Below are positions 34,349 to 45,195 of a stretch of DNA of 64,000 nt, in pieces. Below the pieces are notes generated by a model that saw nothing but the letters and a program-made list of their open reading frames with translations, searched no databases and had not been told where the DNA came from. How positions within the stretch are numbered: position 1 is the first letter of the stretch; every line of letters begins with the position of its first letter. Location: the NCBI GenBank assembly GCA_918807975.1, contig OU964928.1:13103823-13167822 (forward strand). The letters run 5' to 3'. Origin of the DNA: Aplidium turbinatum (taxonomy: Eukaryota; Chordata; Ascidiacea; Aplousobranchia; Polyclinidae). The position numbers and the translations under genes were made by a program.

Positions 34349-35194
34349 TCTTGCAAAATGATACATTTATTTTGTAAACTTTGTAATTTTAATTATTCCG
34401 ATTTAATAGTAACAAGATATAACTGACACAAGATAGATGTACCTGACCTCTGACAAGCAAAATGGAGAGACAGTAATTCCTGTTCACTTGCACTTTGCGT
34501 TAAAGTAAATCATTTGAAGTTACAGCGATTGTTCCATGATTAACTGTCTCATTCAAATGCAGTTTATTATAGAATAGCCCAGTGGTTCTCAAACTATGTG
34601 TCACGTCGTCATGTTGCGTCGATTGCAATTTTTTGTCATACGATGGGTTATGCATGTTCAACTTTATTCTTTTAAGGCAGCGAATTAATTATTTGTCAAT
34701 GTTTAATTTAAAAATGCGGACTGTGTTGAAGATTTCTGCCTATTAACAAATTGTAACCTTTGGCCATGTGTTTGTAACCTCATGCCAAATGTTTATCATA
34801 TTTAAATACTCCTAAATAGACGCTAAAAGAATGCGATTGCCAAATATTGTCAGAACCACAGGTTTATCTCCGACTAGCAGGCAGCTCAAACCATAAGAAC
34901 TCATTTGAACTGCAAAGCCAAATCATGGCTTGACTAACTGCACGGCAAATCAATAATCCATAAGGTGCACAAAATATAAGGGCGAAAGAGGATTTGTAAT
35001 ACGATACAAACGTTAGTCAGTAGCCCAGTAGCACTCGTAGTTTTGCCATGGCTGTGATTGCAACGAGATATTAGTTAGAAAGGAAGTGTGAACAACTGTT
35101 CGTACAGCAGATTAATGATCGTAAAATTCTATTTATTTTTGATAAATTTGAGAAAAACACGTTAAATTATCATTTGGATTATTGATTTTTGGTC
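34349..35194. other. Spacer downstream of ABCA gene 1
   Basis: No gene is seen. At 34580 the text CAGTGGTTCTCAAACTATG resembles a hAT-type terminus (Charlie-like), but no partner end was found. The rest is AT-rich. Confidence 0.4.
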
Positions 35195-35334
35195 ATAGAC
35201 GAGTCAATATAAGGTTGAACCCCAAAAAAATTGATACAAAAGGTTTTTCAACGGATTCTGTTACCTATGGGCCTACTAAATAACATACTAAAAGTCTACC
35301 AAAATCGGACCTCCAGAAAGGGGTCATTTTCAAG
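35195..35334 (+). repeat. Left terminal inverted repeat of 6.3-kb element
   Basis: Begins ATAGACGAGTCAATAT and ends GGGGTCATTTTCAAG. Inverted partner at 41328-41477. Confidence 0.85.
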
Positions 35335-35444
35335 ATGGCGTCCAAGATGGCCGCCGAGATGTTATATTGCCTATATCTCAATTGCTATTTAAGCTAGAAA
35401 GGCGGTTTAGGTGTCTGTCCCTAGGTTTTCGGGGTCAATCAATC

Positions 35445-37497
35445 GAATTAATTCAATTCAATTCAATTCAATTTATTTTTCTTTGTCAGAATGCAAAAGA
35501 AATGATATTGAGAAAAAGAAATACAGTAACAAAACTAACAAAAGGAAAAGGTGGCAAAACCTTAATGGTTTAAGACGTGCGTGAAAGGATCTAATATTGC
35601 GGTATATGCATCAATAAATATAGTTAAGCACGGCCACCAAACCTGATACTTTAAAATAATTTGATGAATTAGTTAAGAATCAGTCGCCTCCTCGTTCCTG
35701 GAACAACTGGAGCGCCAATTCTTAAAGCAATGAGAACACGACTGAACCCAACATCACAAAAACAAACTAATATACACAGTTACACACACATATTGAAATT
35801 ACATAACGGACTATCAAAACAAGGACTATTTACAGATTTCATACAGAAATAAAGTGTTCGCAGCAACGATATTAAGTAGCCTATATATTGTAGAACAAAT
35901 ACATAATATGGCAGCTCATTATCAAGATAAAATAGTTAAAAAAGCTTTGTTTTTTAAATTAATTTCCTGCGCATGTAAGAGCATAACAAGCATGATGATA
36001 TAGCAGCGTGTTTTTGGTATTTCTAATAAGAGTTGAATCATCTTTGATAGCGTCAGTGAGGGATGGAGTGTTTTTGGTATCGCTAATGAGAGGTGGAGAC
36101 TCTTTGGTAGCGCCGATGAAGGATGTAGTGTCTGAGTTGTTTCATGCATCTTTTCCAAACCAACCTAAATAATAATCTTACGAAAAGTCAAGCGATCCTC
36201 TGAACGAACATAATAGCTTATAATAATCAGGGGAGTAGTTAGATGCAAGCTGGTAGTAACTTAGTGATATATTCTTATCTGGCAAATATTAAATTATGCA
36301 ATACGGTATAGTAGCTTATTCATGAAAGAGTAAAGATAGTAATCATCATCCTTATCCGGTCGGGTGTAATATATAAGATATACGTATAGTAAGATATGTT
36401 AATGTATAATATAGTAATATATGATATGTAGGATAAATTTACAAAAGTGGCATTTGGAAAGGCATGCTATACCAGGATATGGTGCAACAATCAATAATAC
36501 AGTCAGATAATTAAAGAGTTACAGCATAGGTTGTTAGAGGTTAATTTTCAAAACGCAAGTGCTTTTTCAGGTTACTGCAAAATATTGAAAAGGTTTCAAT
36601 TTCAGTGATGGTTTTCGGGAGATGGTTCCACACTTTAACTCCACTAAACTGAATGGATTGTTGAGTCAAGCTTTTGGAGAAGTAGGGGAGGAAAAAGTGA
36701 TTGTTGCTTCTGGTTGATATTGAGTGCAAATTGTTATTAAGTTGAAATAGAGAATTAAAGCATTGGGGTAAGTGATTGTGTTTGAGTTTGAACATAAATT
36801 TTGCAGTTTCTATTGTGTATAGTTCGTCAATTGTAAAGAAATTATGGGATTCAGAGTGATTTGATTCATGTTTTGCAATCATTTTTATAAATTTGTTGCA
36901 AATCTTTTGAAGCTTTTTTAAAACAGTTACATGACCATGCTTCCATACACTTATGCAATACCGGAGATTGCTTTCAATTAAGGAATGGTAAAGGCAAATC
37001 AAATTGTTGGTGTTTAGGTAGGGCTTAACCTTGCAGATAACTCCAAAGTTTTTGCGAAGTTTTTGCAGTAAAGATAGCATGTGGGGTTTCCATGACAAGT
37101 CTTCGCTCAGCAAAATGCCCAGAAAACTAATAGTGTTGACACGTTCAATGGGTTGATTGCATATAGATAGTGTGTAAGAGAGGTTTGAAAGTTTATTTGT
37201 ATTATTGAATAACATGTATTTTGTTTTTTTTACATTTAGTGATAACTTATTTGCTGCTAACCAATTTGTTACTCCTGTCATTTCCTCATTCGCCATTTCG
37301 AAAAGTTTATCATAATTTTTACTGCAAAAGAATAAATTGGTATCGTCAGCAAACATTATAGATTCAGAGTGTACTAAACATCTCGAAAAATCATTAACAT
37401 AGATTAAAAATAATAGTGGTCCAAGGATCGATCCTTGTGGTACTCCATAACATATTTCTCTTTTAGGTAGGTTAATTAAGTAGGTTAAATTACGATA
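35445..37497 (-). mobile_element. L2/CR1/Jockey-like LINE, 5'-truncated
   Basis: The minus strand reads GVPQGSILGPLLFLIYVNDF and FADDTNLFF (RT catalytic motifs), then WLAANKLSLNVKKTKYMLF, PIERVNTISFLGILL and a C-terminal VKVWNHLP-type block, ending at 36541. A 1.1-kb 3' UTR leads to AATAAATTGAATTGAATTG at 35455-35475, a (TTGAA)n tail typical of this LINE group. The frame is open from about 37497 to 36541. The 5' side is truncated there. It lies inside the inverted-repeat element. Confidence 0.82.
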
Positions 37498-37503
37498 GAC
37501 TGA

Positions 37504-37962
37504 TTATCGACTGAGATACGTATGATTTGTATATAATATACGACCTGGAGGAGCCCGGGGACATTTCGGACGCAGCGATAGGCCAACATCAGACAGAGCA
37601 GAGCACGATATTAGCAAATTCACTTGAGGTTTGAGATAAACCGCAAACAAAATCATCTTGACTTCCATTATGTAACACAAGCTTGAGAAAAGTGGTTTTC
37701 CAACATTCCAGTTTCTACACTTTTGGCAGCTTGATAAGCCAAATAGTGGTAAAATTTTCAGAGACAACTCTTCACTTTTCATCTGAATAAATTCCATATG
37801 TATTGGTGCAAAACGGTTTCCAGTAAACTTTAAAATAAAACGTTTTTTCGAAAACAAAACACTCGAAAATCCGTCCGTAGTATCCCCAATCTCCCCTAAT
37901 AAGATGGAATTATCATAACAGCATATTACATGCGGCATAACAGGTACTATCAATACAGGCAT
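37504..37962 (-). CDS. Unrecognised 152-codon ORF inside the 6.3-kb element
   Basis: MPVLIVPVMPHVICCYDNSI at the start, then FSKKRFILKFTGNRFAPIH and SSCQKCRNWNVGK. It is on the same strand as the CXC gene and immediately downstream of it. No family is recognised. Codon use and length are compatible with a real ORF, but chance cannot be excluded. Confidence 0.25.
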   Translation of the reverse strand: MPVLIVPVMPHVICCYDNSILLGEIGDTTDGFSSVLFSKKRFILKFTGNRFAPIHMEFIQMKSEELSLKILPLFGLSSCQKCRNWNVGKPLFSSLCYIMEVKMILFAVYLKPQVNLLISCSALSDVGLSLRPKCPRAPPGRILYTNHTYLSR

Positions 37963-38173
37963 CTAAGAAAAACTGCAACCAACAGGAGGCTCATACTTGG
38001 CCTCCTACAGCAGATGAATACAGGGGATTAATCTGTTCTAAAGAATGGCGTACCATTAAAGTCTGGACACAGACACATTCAGAAAATCATCGGAATTACA
38101 ACAGTAGGCTACAAAGGTAAATCGTAAACCAGGGTGATCTACCGGTTTGTTGTCTTATTGCCTACGGCTGTCT

Positions 38174-40370
38174 CTATTCATCATCTTCCGACTCGTCTAG
38201 AAGAAACTTGTTATGTGGATTGTCACATTCTTGCAGTTTGCATGGTCCACATGCAGCGGTACATGGTAGTCCGTATCCTCTACAGGAGCAGCGGAGTGTC
38301 TTACAGGCAGTGGAGCAGTTGCAATGAATGACCTTCAAGAGACTGTCTGGAGCAGCCTTCATTTTTGACATAAGTGGGATGAGCCGATTCTTTTGCAGGT
38401 TCCACCCCCAATTCATGACATCCATACTCTCTGCTTTTCCCATCCAGACCATTATCTGGTAGTAAACTCGACGACAGTGAAATTGGGTAGCAGATTCAGT
38501 TGGTGGCAGACTCTCGGGCGTTACAAATGATGAAGCAGAGACAACTTTCTTGCTGAAGGTGTTGTATCGCATTGTAGCAAGGGAATCTGTGCTCTGGCCA
38601 TCAAAGAAGACAGCCATTACTTATTGAAACTTGGCACCCAAGGTCATCGATTATCTCTGTGGTCTGGTTTGGGGCAGTGAATGCTTTAGCACAAGACCGA
38701 AGAACAGGGTCTCCATGCACAAGTTTCCGAAAAGCAGTCTTTTTGCAAACACCGAATATCCGAGACGTAGTGTCACAACCAGTCATGGCATGGATAAATA
38801 TCAACTCAGAACACATGTCATGTCCAAAGATTTTTTTCAAACGGTTGATGTTGTATACTTTGGTACTGCCATCAGCTTTGGACTTGTCTGACCTGAAATA
38901 AAGGCCCTTATACTGTCTTGTCCCCGGAGTACATGTCTATCATTGGCAGATACCTTACTAAAGACTGGCCTGGGTGTTCCTTTCCCTGATAAATGTGCGT
39001 CATCATCCTTTCCCTGATAGATGTGCATCATCCCCTGCCAGCCTGGCGTGGCCTGCTTGAAGTTGAATGACAACTCCCAAAGCAGATCAACCATGTTGGC
39101 ACATGCAGTGAGAATCGGAAGTTCTCTGAATGTGATGTCTTGTCGAATATGTTTTGCAAAACGATGCTCAATTATCGCAAACTTGGACGTCTCTACAATG
39201 TTCAGTTTTAACGTTTCGTGCCTTGGGATAATCTGGCCTGTTTCCTGTCCTGGTGTCAAGGCGGCTATCATGCCCATCCCGTGAAACGTTCCTTTCCCAT
39301 CAATTGTGAGAATGTTATGATCTACATTGTCTGCTGCGAATAGCAAGTTGTTGTCCAACACATCAATATCCTTACCAAGCATGTTTGGTGCAGAACAATT
39401 TGCGGCATTCATTTCAAACCTCTGCATTTCGCCATACGAAGAGCATAACCCCATCTGACACAAGCTATCCAAAAGAAACCGCGATCGATTTATATGGTGC
39501 AGTTGCACTGAAAGGACAATTTGCAAAGGGGCAATAACAGCTCGTGGTCGGACTGCCTGTATGATTGCATGACCAATAATAGCAACTTTTCGCTGTGTGC
39601 CTTTACCTACAAACAAGGCATTGAACACAACGTAGAGTGATTTTGGAATATAATCAAGAGCCGCCTGGATTTTAAGTGTCTCTGTAGTCGGGTACTGGTC
39701 GTTAACGGATGGCACATTTGTCTTGATGTCACTCTTTATGAGCCTGGCAGCTGCTTCAAGTAATGCTCTCTTCTGTGACTCTTCATCACCTTCTTGGTTT
39801 GTGCTTGCGAAGTATGACCTGAGGATGCTTCCCGTTTTCTCTCTCAGCGTCACTATGTCCTCTAAACCTTTTCCTTCTGCAATAATTATGGAGTTTCCAT
39901 ACCGTTTCTTCAGGTGACTTTTTAGGTATTGATTGCCATAAGGGAGGGAACGATCCTCAGATAAATACTCTTTCATTTTACACCTTAGATCAGAAACAGT
40001 CAGCTGTTCTTCATCATTCATGGCTAGGTACGCACACATCTTTGTGAAGGCTTGCTCTTGATCCTCATTCTTTGGCCTTCCAGCTTTCCTACGCTTTGAA
40101 TCGCGATCAGTCTAAAACTGCAAGGGGACATCACGGCTACACCTAAAATGGCTGCTACATACTTTGTGATATACGCAGTCTGCAGCATGTAGATCACCAC
40201 AATAGTATTCAATTCTACCTTTGACTTTCAAAGACCACTCATCATGGCGGTTTTCACTGCAATCCAATATTGCCTTTGCGAAGATATCAGTTTTCACATA
40301 ACTATAGTCTTCACTTCCATCATGAACATTATTTCCGCAGAAAAGGCAATCAGTCTTGGTATTGAACAGA
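38174..40370 (-). pseudogene. Mobile-element protein with GCDTTS motif and tesmin/TSO1-like CXC tail, interrupted
   Basis: Minus-strand blocks, from N- to C-terminus: a Cys/His part with CLFCGNN and DLHAADCVYHKVC (40370-40112); a ~400-codon core (40039-38837) with DYIPKSLYVVFNALFVGK, RPRAVIAPLQIVLSVQLHH, ADNVDHNILTIDGKGTFHG and MIAALTPGQ; a block with HAMTGCDTTSRIFGV; and a tail with HCNCSTACKTLRCSCRGYG and PCTAACGPCKLQECDNP, a tesmin/TSO1-like CXC pattern, then an acidic end (ESEDDE). The family is known to me as a multi-copy uncharacterised protein of invertebrates and fishes. 'GCDTTS' may belong to a PIN/XPG-like nuclease fold, but that is inference. The frame is broken in a few places, so this copy is a relic. 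Confidence 0.7.
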
Positions 40371-40423
40371 CCCTCAGAGTCCCTAGTACGGTACTTCTTT
40401 TATAAGTGCTGGTGGAATAAATC

Positions 40424-41168
40424 TGTCACGATTTCTTTCTATCTCTTACCAGGAAAAAGACTTGGAAAGGTTCAATGACGTAGTTTAATGGGTCAAACCG
40501 AAAAGCAGTCAATTAAATGTCGAAAGGTTCCACTAGTGAAATGATAATCTAACTTCTTGAAGGGCTTTAACGAACGGCTTCTCAAATAACTCTAATTTCG
40601 AACACAATTTATATCAGCACCAATTCTCATCTACTTGTATTCGATTTCTTCAACTCTCAATCAACAATAATTTCTGCATCAACTACCAATCCACAACTCA
40701 TAACACAACTCCCATAATCACATAATCAACTCAATAATAATCATTCCGCAAACTACACCACTATTTATAGAAAGTTGTTTCGGTCTAGTAACATCGAGAA
40801 GGTTACGTAATGTCACATTGTTCTATCAAGTTGCAATAAATGTCAACAAGCAGAAGCTTAAAGAAGTCTAAAGAATGTCACGTAGGAGTAGAGGACTGTT
40901 ACATAATACAGATGTCGTAATCAGAGGTCCATTCGTAAACAACCTTGTGACATCATGACCAACGATATTGGCAATTGTGAAAACAACAGAACGTTCCAGA
41001 TACAGAATGATCTAGAATTACGTTACAGAACAACGACTTCACAATTAGAGGTTACTACTGGTCATTGACCGATAATAACATACCGCTCAAGAATTCTACA
41101 ACCAAAACAACACGCTCGTTGAAGATACAAAGCAAGCCATTGCGAGGCATTGCACCTTGATTGTGACA
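40424..41168 (-). mobile_element. Solo LTR with 5-bp target duplication
   Basis: A 745-bp block begins TGTCACGATT and ends GATTGTGACA. It is flanked by AAATC on both sides (40419-40423, 41169-41173). A CTATTTATAG box near 40765 would be a TATA element on the minus strand. A related block lies at 55805-56490. No internal genes remain. Confidence 0.72.
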
Positions 41169-41327
41169 AAATCTTTTCGACTTTAACAACGATAACTTTG
41201 CTTGCATTGTGATGCGACTATGCACGCATTCATGTGATTATGATGTCACAAACACAAGAACAATAAAAACTTGAATACCACCATCTACCCAATACGCAAA
41301 ATTATTTAGAAATATGCCGTACATATC

Positions 41328-41477
41328 CTTGAAAATGACCCCTTTCTGGGGGTCCGATTTTGGTAGACTTTTAGTATGTTATTTAGTATGCCCATTGGTA
41401 GCAGAATCCGTTGAAAAACCTTTTGTATCAATTTTTTTGGGGTTAGGTGCCTTTTTTCCGTATATTGACTCGTCTAT
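41328..41477 (-). repeat. Right terminal inverted repeat of 6.3-kb element
   Basis: Begins CTTGAAAATGACCCC and ends ATATTGACTCGTCTAT. Slightly longer than the left copy because of a few extra bases near the outer end. Confidence 0.85.
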
Positions 41478-41962
41478 CAGCTTTTACCAGTAAGTAAAAT
41501 ATGAAGTTTGAAGAACTTTTTTACATCTTGGATAAAATTATAGGCTTATGCAGCAAATGTAGAGATAGTAGAAGCAGAGAATTGCTCACTCAAAAAGAAG
41601 TTCGACAACTGGAGGGTCATAGTGTTATTACAAATTCCTTTTTATTTCATGGTTTTCATTTTCAACCTTGTAATCCAAAAAACGATATCACTTAATTTGC
41701 TTTCACATAGCAGGGGTCTGGAAAAAGACAGAAGCGACAATACGCAAACCTTAAAAAGCGCTCGAGAGAGAAATGATTGAATAAATACCTATTTAAGTTT
41801 ACAAGCGATACATTTCAAAAGTTTGAAGAAATAATACAGTATGTTCACACAGAAGGTATTTCGTTGGTGCTGTAGGCTACTTAGAACTGCAACTTATGCC
41901 AAAGCTGAACAGAAGCTAAATCAACATACATTTGAATTCGGAGCTACATCTCAAATTAACAA

Positions 41963-42600
41963 CTAATCTTCTTCATCTGAGTCATCAGTTTCTTCTGCTT
42001 CTCTTTCACTGTAACTTTCTTCATCAGGAACTTCTTCAACTTGATCGCTGAGAACATCAGGAACCATAGGACCTGTGAACCAATTCAGCGTGTACATTCC
42101 TTTTTTCTTACTCCATCCGTTACCATGTGGAATGTGGATCAAGCTGATGAATATCGTTTTCATCTGCTAACTACCACATGTTGGCAATGAAGTTTGCACG
42201 AAGGACATGTTGTTTGATGGTTGCTTTGCATGGAGGAAGCATAGATGCCTCCATTCCTTTGATATTTTTCAAAAGAGTGTTGAGTTCTTTGGATTGATAC
42301 TTCACATTCATTCATTCATAGCTTGTCACGCCAGTGTCGGAGCCAGGTAAGAGCATTGTTACTTCACATTGAAGAGGCTGAAGCGAGCAATGTTAACGTC
42401 TTAATCTTGTTTTGTCCATACAAAACACACATAAACTCTTCCAGCACAAGGTAGGTGTCTTCAGCCATTATTGAAGAGCCAAGTTCTCCAAACGTTTTTT
42501 TGAACCTTGGAGAATTCTCTACAATATTCAATGGACGTACTTTCCCTTTGCCCTTAAATGAAGGAGAGTAGTCGCAGCCAGTGAACAATCTCCAGACAAC
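41963..42600 (-). pseudogene. Second relic of the GCDTTS/CXC-type mobile-element protein
   Basis: Minus-strand blocks read FTGCDYSPSFKGKGKVRPLN then FGELGSSIMAEDTYLVLEEF (42588-42364), followed leftwards by LLKNIKGMEASMLPPCKATI and HGNGWSKKKGMYTLNWFTGP, ending in an acidic tail (EETDDSDEED). TGCDY followed by GKGK.RP and LPPC..T..QH is the pattern of a sister branch of the family at 38174-40370. The copy is broken and lacks its N-terminal part. Confidence 0.55.
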
Positions 42601-42766
42601 CGTTTGACCTTTCAGGTCTCATCAGTGGAGCTGCGCGTAATCTATCAGGTTGTAGTATATTTTCAATCACTGCGCTCGCAACCACCGACCATGAGCTATG
42701 CACTATGTCGAGCGGCAGTACGGCCAATGGCCATCTCTCCAGAACAAAGGGTTCATTAATCCACCC

Positions 42767-43183
42767 ATGGCCACCTGGAGATGCGGCCTGATTTGTCACA
42801 TTTTGCAGATTTTGATTACAGCTACTGCTACTGCTTGACTGACATTTTTTGAGATGTTTTTACTTTTTGCGGTTTCCTAATGACAAAAAACTTTTTTGTT
42901 GCCTTGGGGAAGCAGTAGCAAATGAGAAAAAGTAAGTTGAAAAACGCAAAATCAGACTGTTATTGAAAATTAACAGTCTGACTAAAATCTAAAAAATCAA
43001 ATTTTTTTTGTTTTTTAACATGTGAGGATGTTAAAACCTATTGTGTGTCATCTGGAGAAAAGAATAAAGAAAGCGTAAAAATCTAATTTTTAGAAAAATT
43101 CATTTAAACGTTCGCCCAAAGTTAGAAAAACCTGAAAATTTCTGCAAAATGTGACAAATCAGGCTGTATCTTTAGGTGGCCAT
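42767..43183. mobile_element. MITE with 42-bp inverted ends, possible 9-bp duplication
   Basis: ATGGCCACCTGGAGATG... and ...ATCTTTAGGTGGCCAT are inverted copies over about 42 bp (shared CTGATTTGTCACATTTTGCAG). Flanks AATCCACCC and GATCCACCG match at seven of nine. A 9-bp duplication would suggest a Mutator-like family. No ORF. Confidence 0.55.
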
Positions 43184-44255
43184 GATCCACCGATTTAATA
43201 AGTTAAGATTTTTTATATTTGTTTTGTAATTTCTTGCATGCATAAACAAAATAGTCGGCTACAGAATTTTTATTTAATACATTTTGGATTATCCTTTAAT
43301 GCTAGTTGAGCGGAAAAATTGATGCAAAATATGACTTGGGTCCGCAAAAAAAAACAAATTCATGAATAGTGGTTCGTGGCCCAAAAAAGTTCGGGAAATT
43401 CTGGTAGGCTATAGACAATGTTTTGTTTCTGTTAGAATTTTTCCTAAAAAAATTACATGAAACCCTACAACTCTTTCCCAACAGCTGCAACAAAAAAGAT
43501 CTTCGCATTTAAAACAGGCCTGTATATGTCTAACAAAAATTTAAAAAAAGATTGCGAACAAAACTTTTATAGTTCATCATTTTGTATCAAGCGTTAGCCT
43601 TTTTTTAATGACTCTAACTTCGGACACGCCCAAACCTTTCCAACTCCACGACTCCAACTCGACAACATAGCCCTGGTCTTCACCGCTAAATATGCAACGG
43701 CGACTGTGACGATAAATATAGTTGCGCCGCAAAACAGTTGATTCAAGACTGGTGTGACCTCCCCCAAAAACACACAAGAAAATGTTGTTTCATCTTACAT
43801 TTGCAACGCCATAGTAATATCGTTCTCTCAACATCAGTGATTCTGTTCCATTGTTTATGTTTTATTCATTGTTTTATCACAGCACAATTAGAAGGTCAAT
43901 AATAAAACAATAGTTTTCACAACTACTGAAATCGACCTCCAATAAGATCAATCCTAACTGCAGCATGATAAATAATTCATATCAATAGACACTTGTCTGG
44001 TCTGCTTCTAATACGCAATAAAGAAAATTTGTTTGATTGGATTTGGGTTTTCTTTTTTAATTGATGTATTGAAATGCTTTCCAGCCAGTCTTAAAGCACA
44101 TGCACTAATATGGAAAACGCAATTTCTCGTAAACTCGGATAGATTACGCTCTCCCCGATTTTGCTCCAATTTGCACCAAACGCACAAACAGAATGAAAGC
44201 ATTTTTTTATTTTACACAACTGTTAGTGGCAGCCCAGTGATCTTATACATAATTA
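43184..44255. other. Spacer without recognised features
   Basis: AT-rich; no supported gene, clear repeat end or tRNA-like sequence was seen. Confidence 0.4.
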
Positions 44256-45040
44256 AAACGAACGACCGTATAATTGCCAAATTCTAGAAAAAAATCTGTC
44301 ATTTTGAAACTGATGAATGTCCTTTAAGTTCACGCAAACAACCATTCAAACATGTTGGCATCAACGCTTGAATTGGAAGCTACAGTATACTATATAAGCA
44401 ATTAAGCATAGTCCCGCCAGTGAATACGTCGATCAATGCGACAACCTAAATAGACTGGTTCTTCCGCAGGGAAAGGATTTTAATTAAACTATGTTTTCCA
44501 ATTTACTTTGTTGCAGAAAAATTTGCTGATAAAACCACTAAACTTATATTTATTGACTTAGCTTGGTGGTCTCATTAATTTTTTGTACTAGAAAGCTTGT
44601 TATTGATGATAGCCATATTTGCTTTTATTTTTTCAAATTCAAAATGATGAAACTGAGAAAGTAATAACTAAGCAATCCGAAACTTGACATGTTACAAATC
44701 AGCAAATTCAGTTTAGCAAGCGATGACAGAGCAAGTCCTATGCTGGCTAAAAATCTTATTTGCTGACCTGAACAGTAGCTAAAATGTATAGGCTACTTGC
44801 TGAGTTGTTGCATGCCTATTAGACATAAAGTTCGTTTTTATGATCAATTTGATTAATTAATGTATTAAACAGGATTTGTAAGATGAATTTTCTAGACAAC
44901 CCTTCGAAATAATGTTAGCCTACAGTATGTCTTCTATGTGAAACGCATAAAGCAGTTATTTTATGTGTGATGTGTTTTTTTTTGAAGGCATTTATGGTGC
45001 CTTTAGAGATTCTTCAATTGTCAGCTACAACGGAATCGAC
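44256..45040 (+). pseudogene. Decayed copy of ABCA gene 2 intron 2 to exon 4 region
   Basis: 44256-44620 aligns by eye with 54511-54840 (shared AATTCTAGAAAAAAATCTGTC, AGGGAAAGGATTTTAATTAA, ACTATGTTTTCCAATTTAC). 44935-44965 matches 55770-55800 (GAACGCATAA). 44988-45035 matches the start of gene 2 exon 4 (GGCATTTATGG versus GGCATCTATGG, AGATTCTTCAAT). Exon 3 is missing. This is a relic of a duplicated ABCA 5' region lying just upstream of gene 2. Confidence 0.7.
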
Positions 45041-45108
45041 CTAAGGATTTTAACTTCTTTAAATACTTTCAGTGGTGTAGCTTTTGTTGCAACACGGTTT
45101 TTAGAAAT

Positions 45109-45195
45109 ATGGCTATACTTAATTTAAAGCAGATTAAAGTGCTTTTAAAAAGAAATTACCTTTTGCACATTCGACAAAAAGGACTACTCATGCAG
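45109..45195 (+). CDS. ABCA gene 2 exon 1 (start codon)
   Basis: ATG at 45109, reading MAILNLKQIKVLLKRNYLLH then IRQKGLLMQ. The 'LKxxxLLxKNYLxxxRxK' pattern is the usual ABCA N-terminus. Donor CAG|GTAGGC, phase 0. An acceptor-like TTTTTAG lies at 45097-45103. Confidence 0.75.

Larger units (their letters stand above)
35195..41477 (-). mobile_element. 6.3-kb element with ~140-150 bp terminal inverted repeats and a CXC/GCDTTS gene
   Basis: The inverted repeats are 35195-35334 and 41328-41477, closely matching over about 140 bp (shared words TTGATACAAAAGG, CAACGGATTCTG, AAAGTCTACCAAAATCGGAC, AAAGGGGTCATTTTC). TA flanks GACGAGTCAATAT on each side, a possible target duplication. Inside on the minus strand is a gene for a protein of a widespread but uncharacterised Cys-rich family (38174-40370). 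A LINE fragment (35445-37497) and a solo LTR (40424-41168) are later insertions, so the original element was about 3.5 kb. It is not one of the superfamilies I can name. The linkage of gene and inverted repeats is inferred from position. Confidence 0.6.

Noticed and set aside
38631-39284. Plus-strand ORFs opposite the CXC gene
   Set aside because: Antisense shadows of the conserved minus-strand protein.
35195-41477. Inverted-repeat element as a Polinton
   Set aside because: Length and inverted repeats alone would allow it, but no polymerase B, integrase or capsid-type gene is seen and the flank suggests TA and not a 6-bp duplication.
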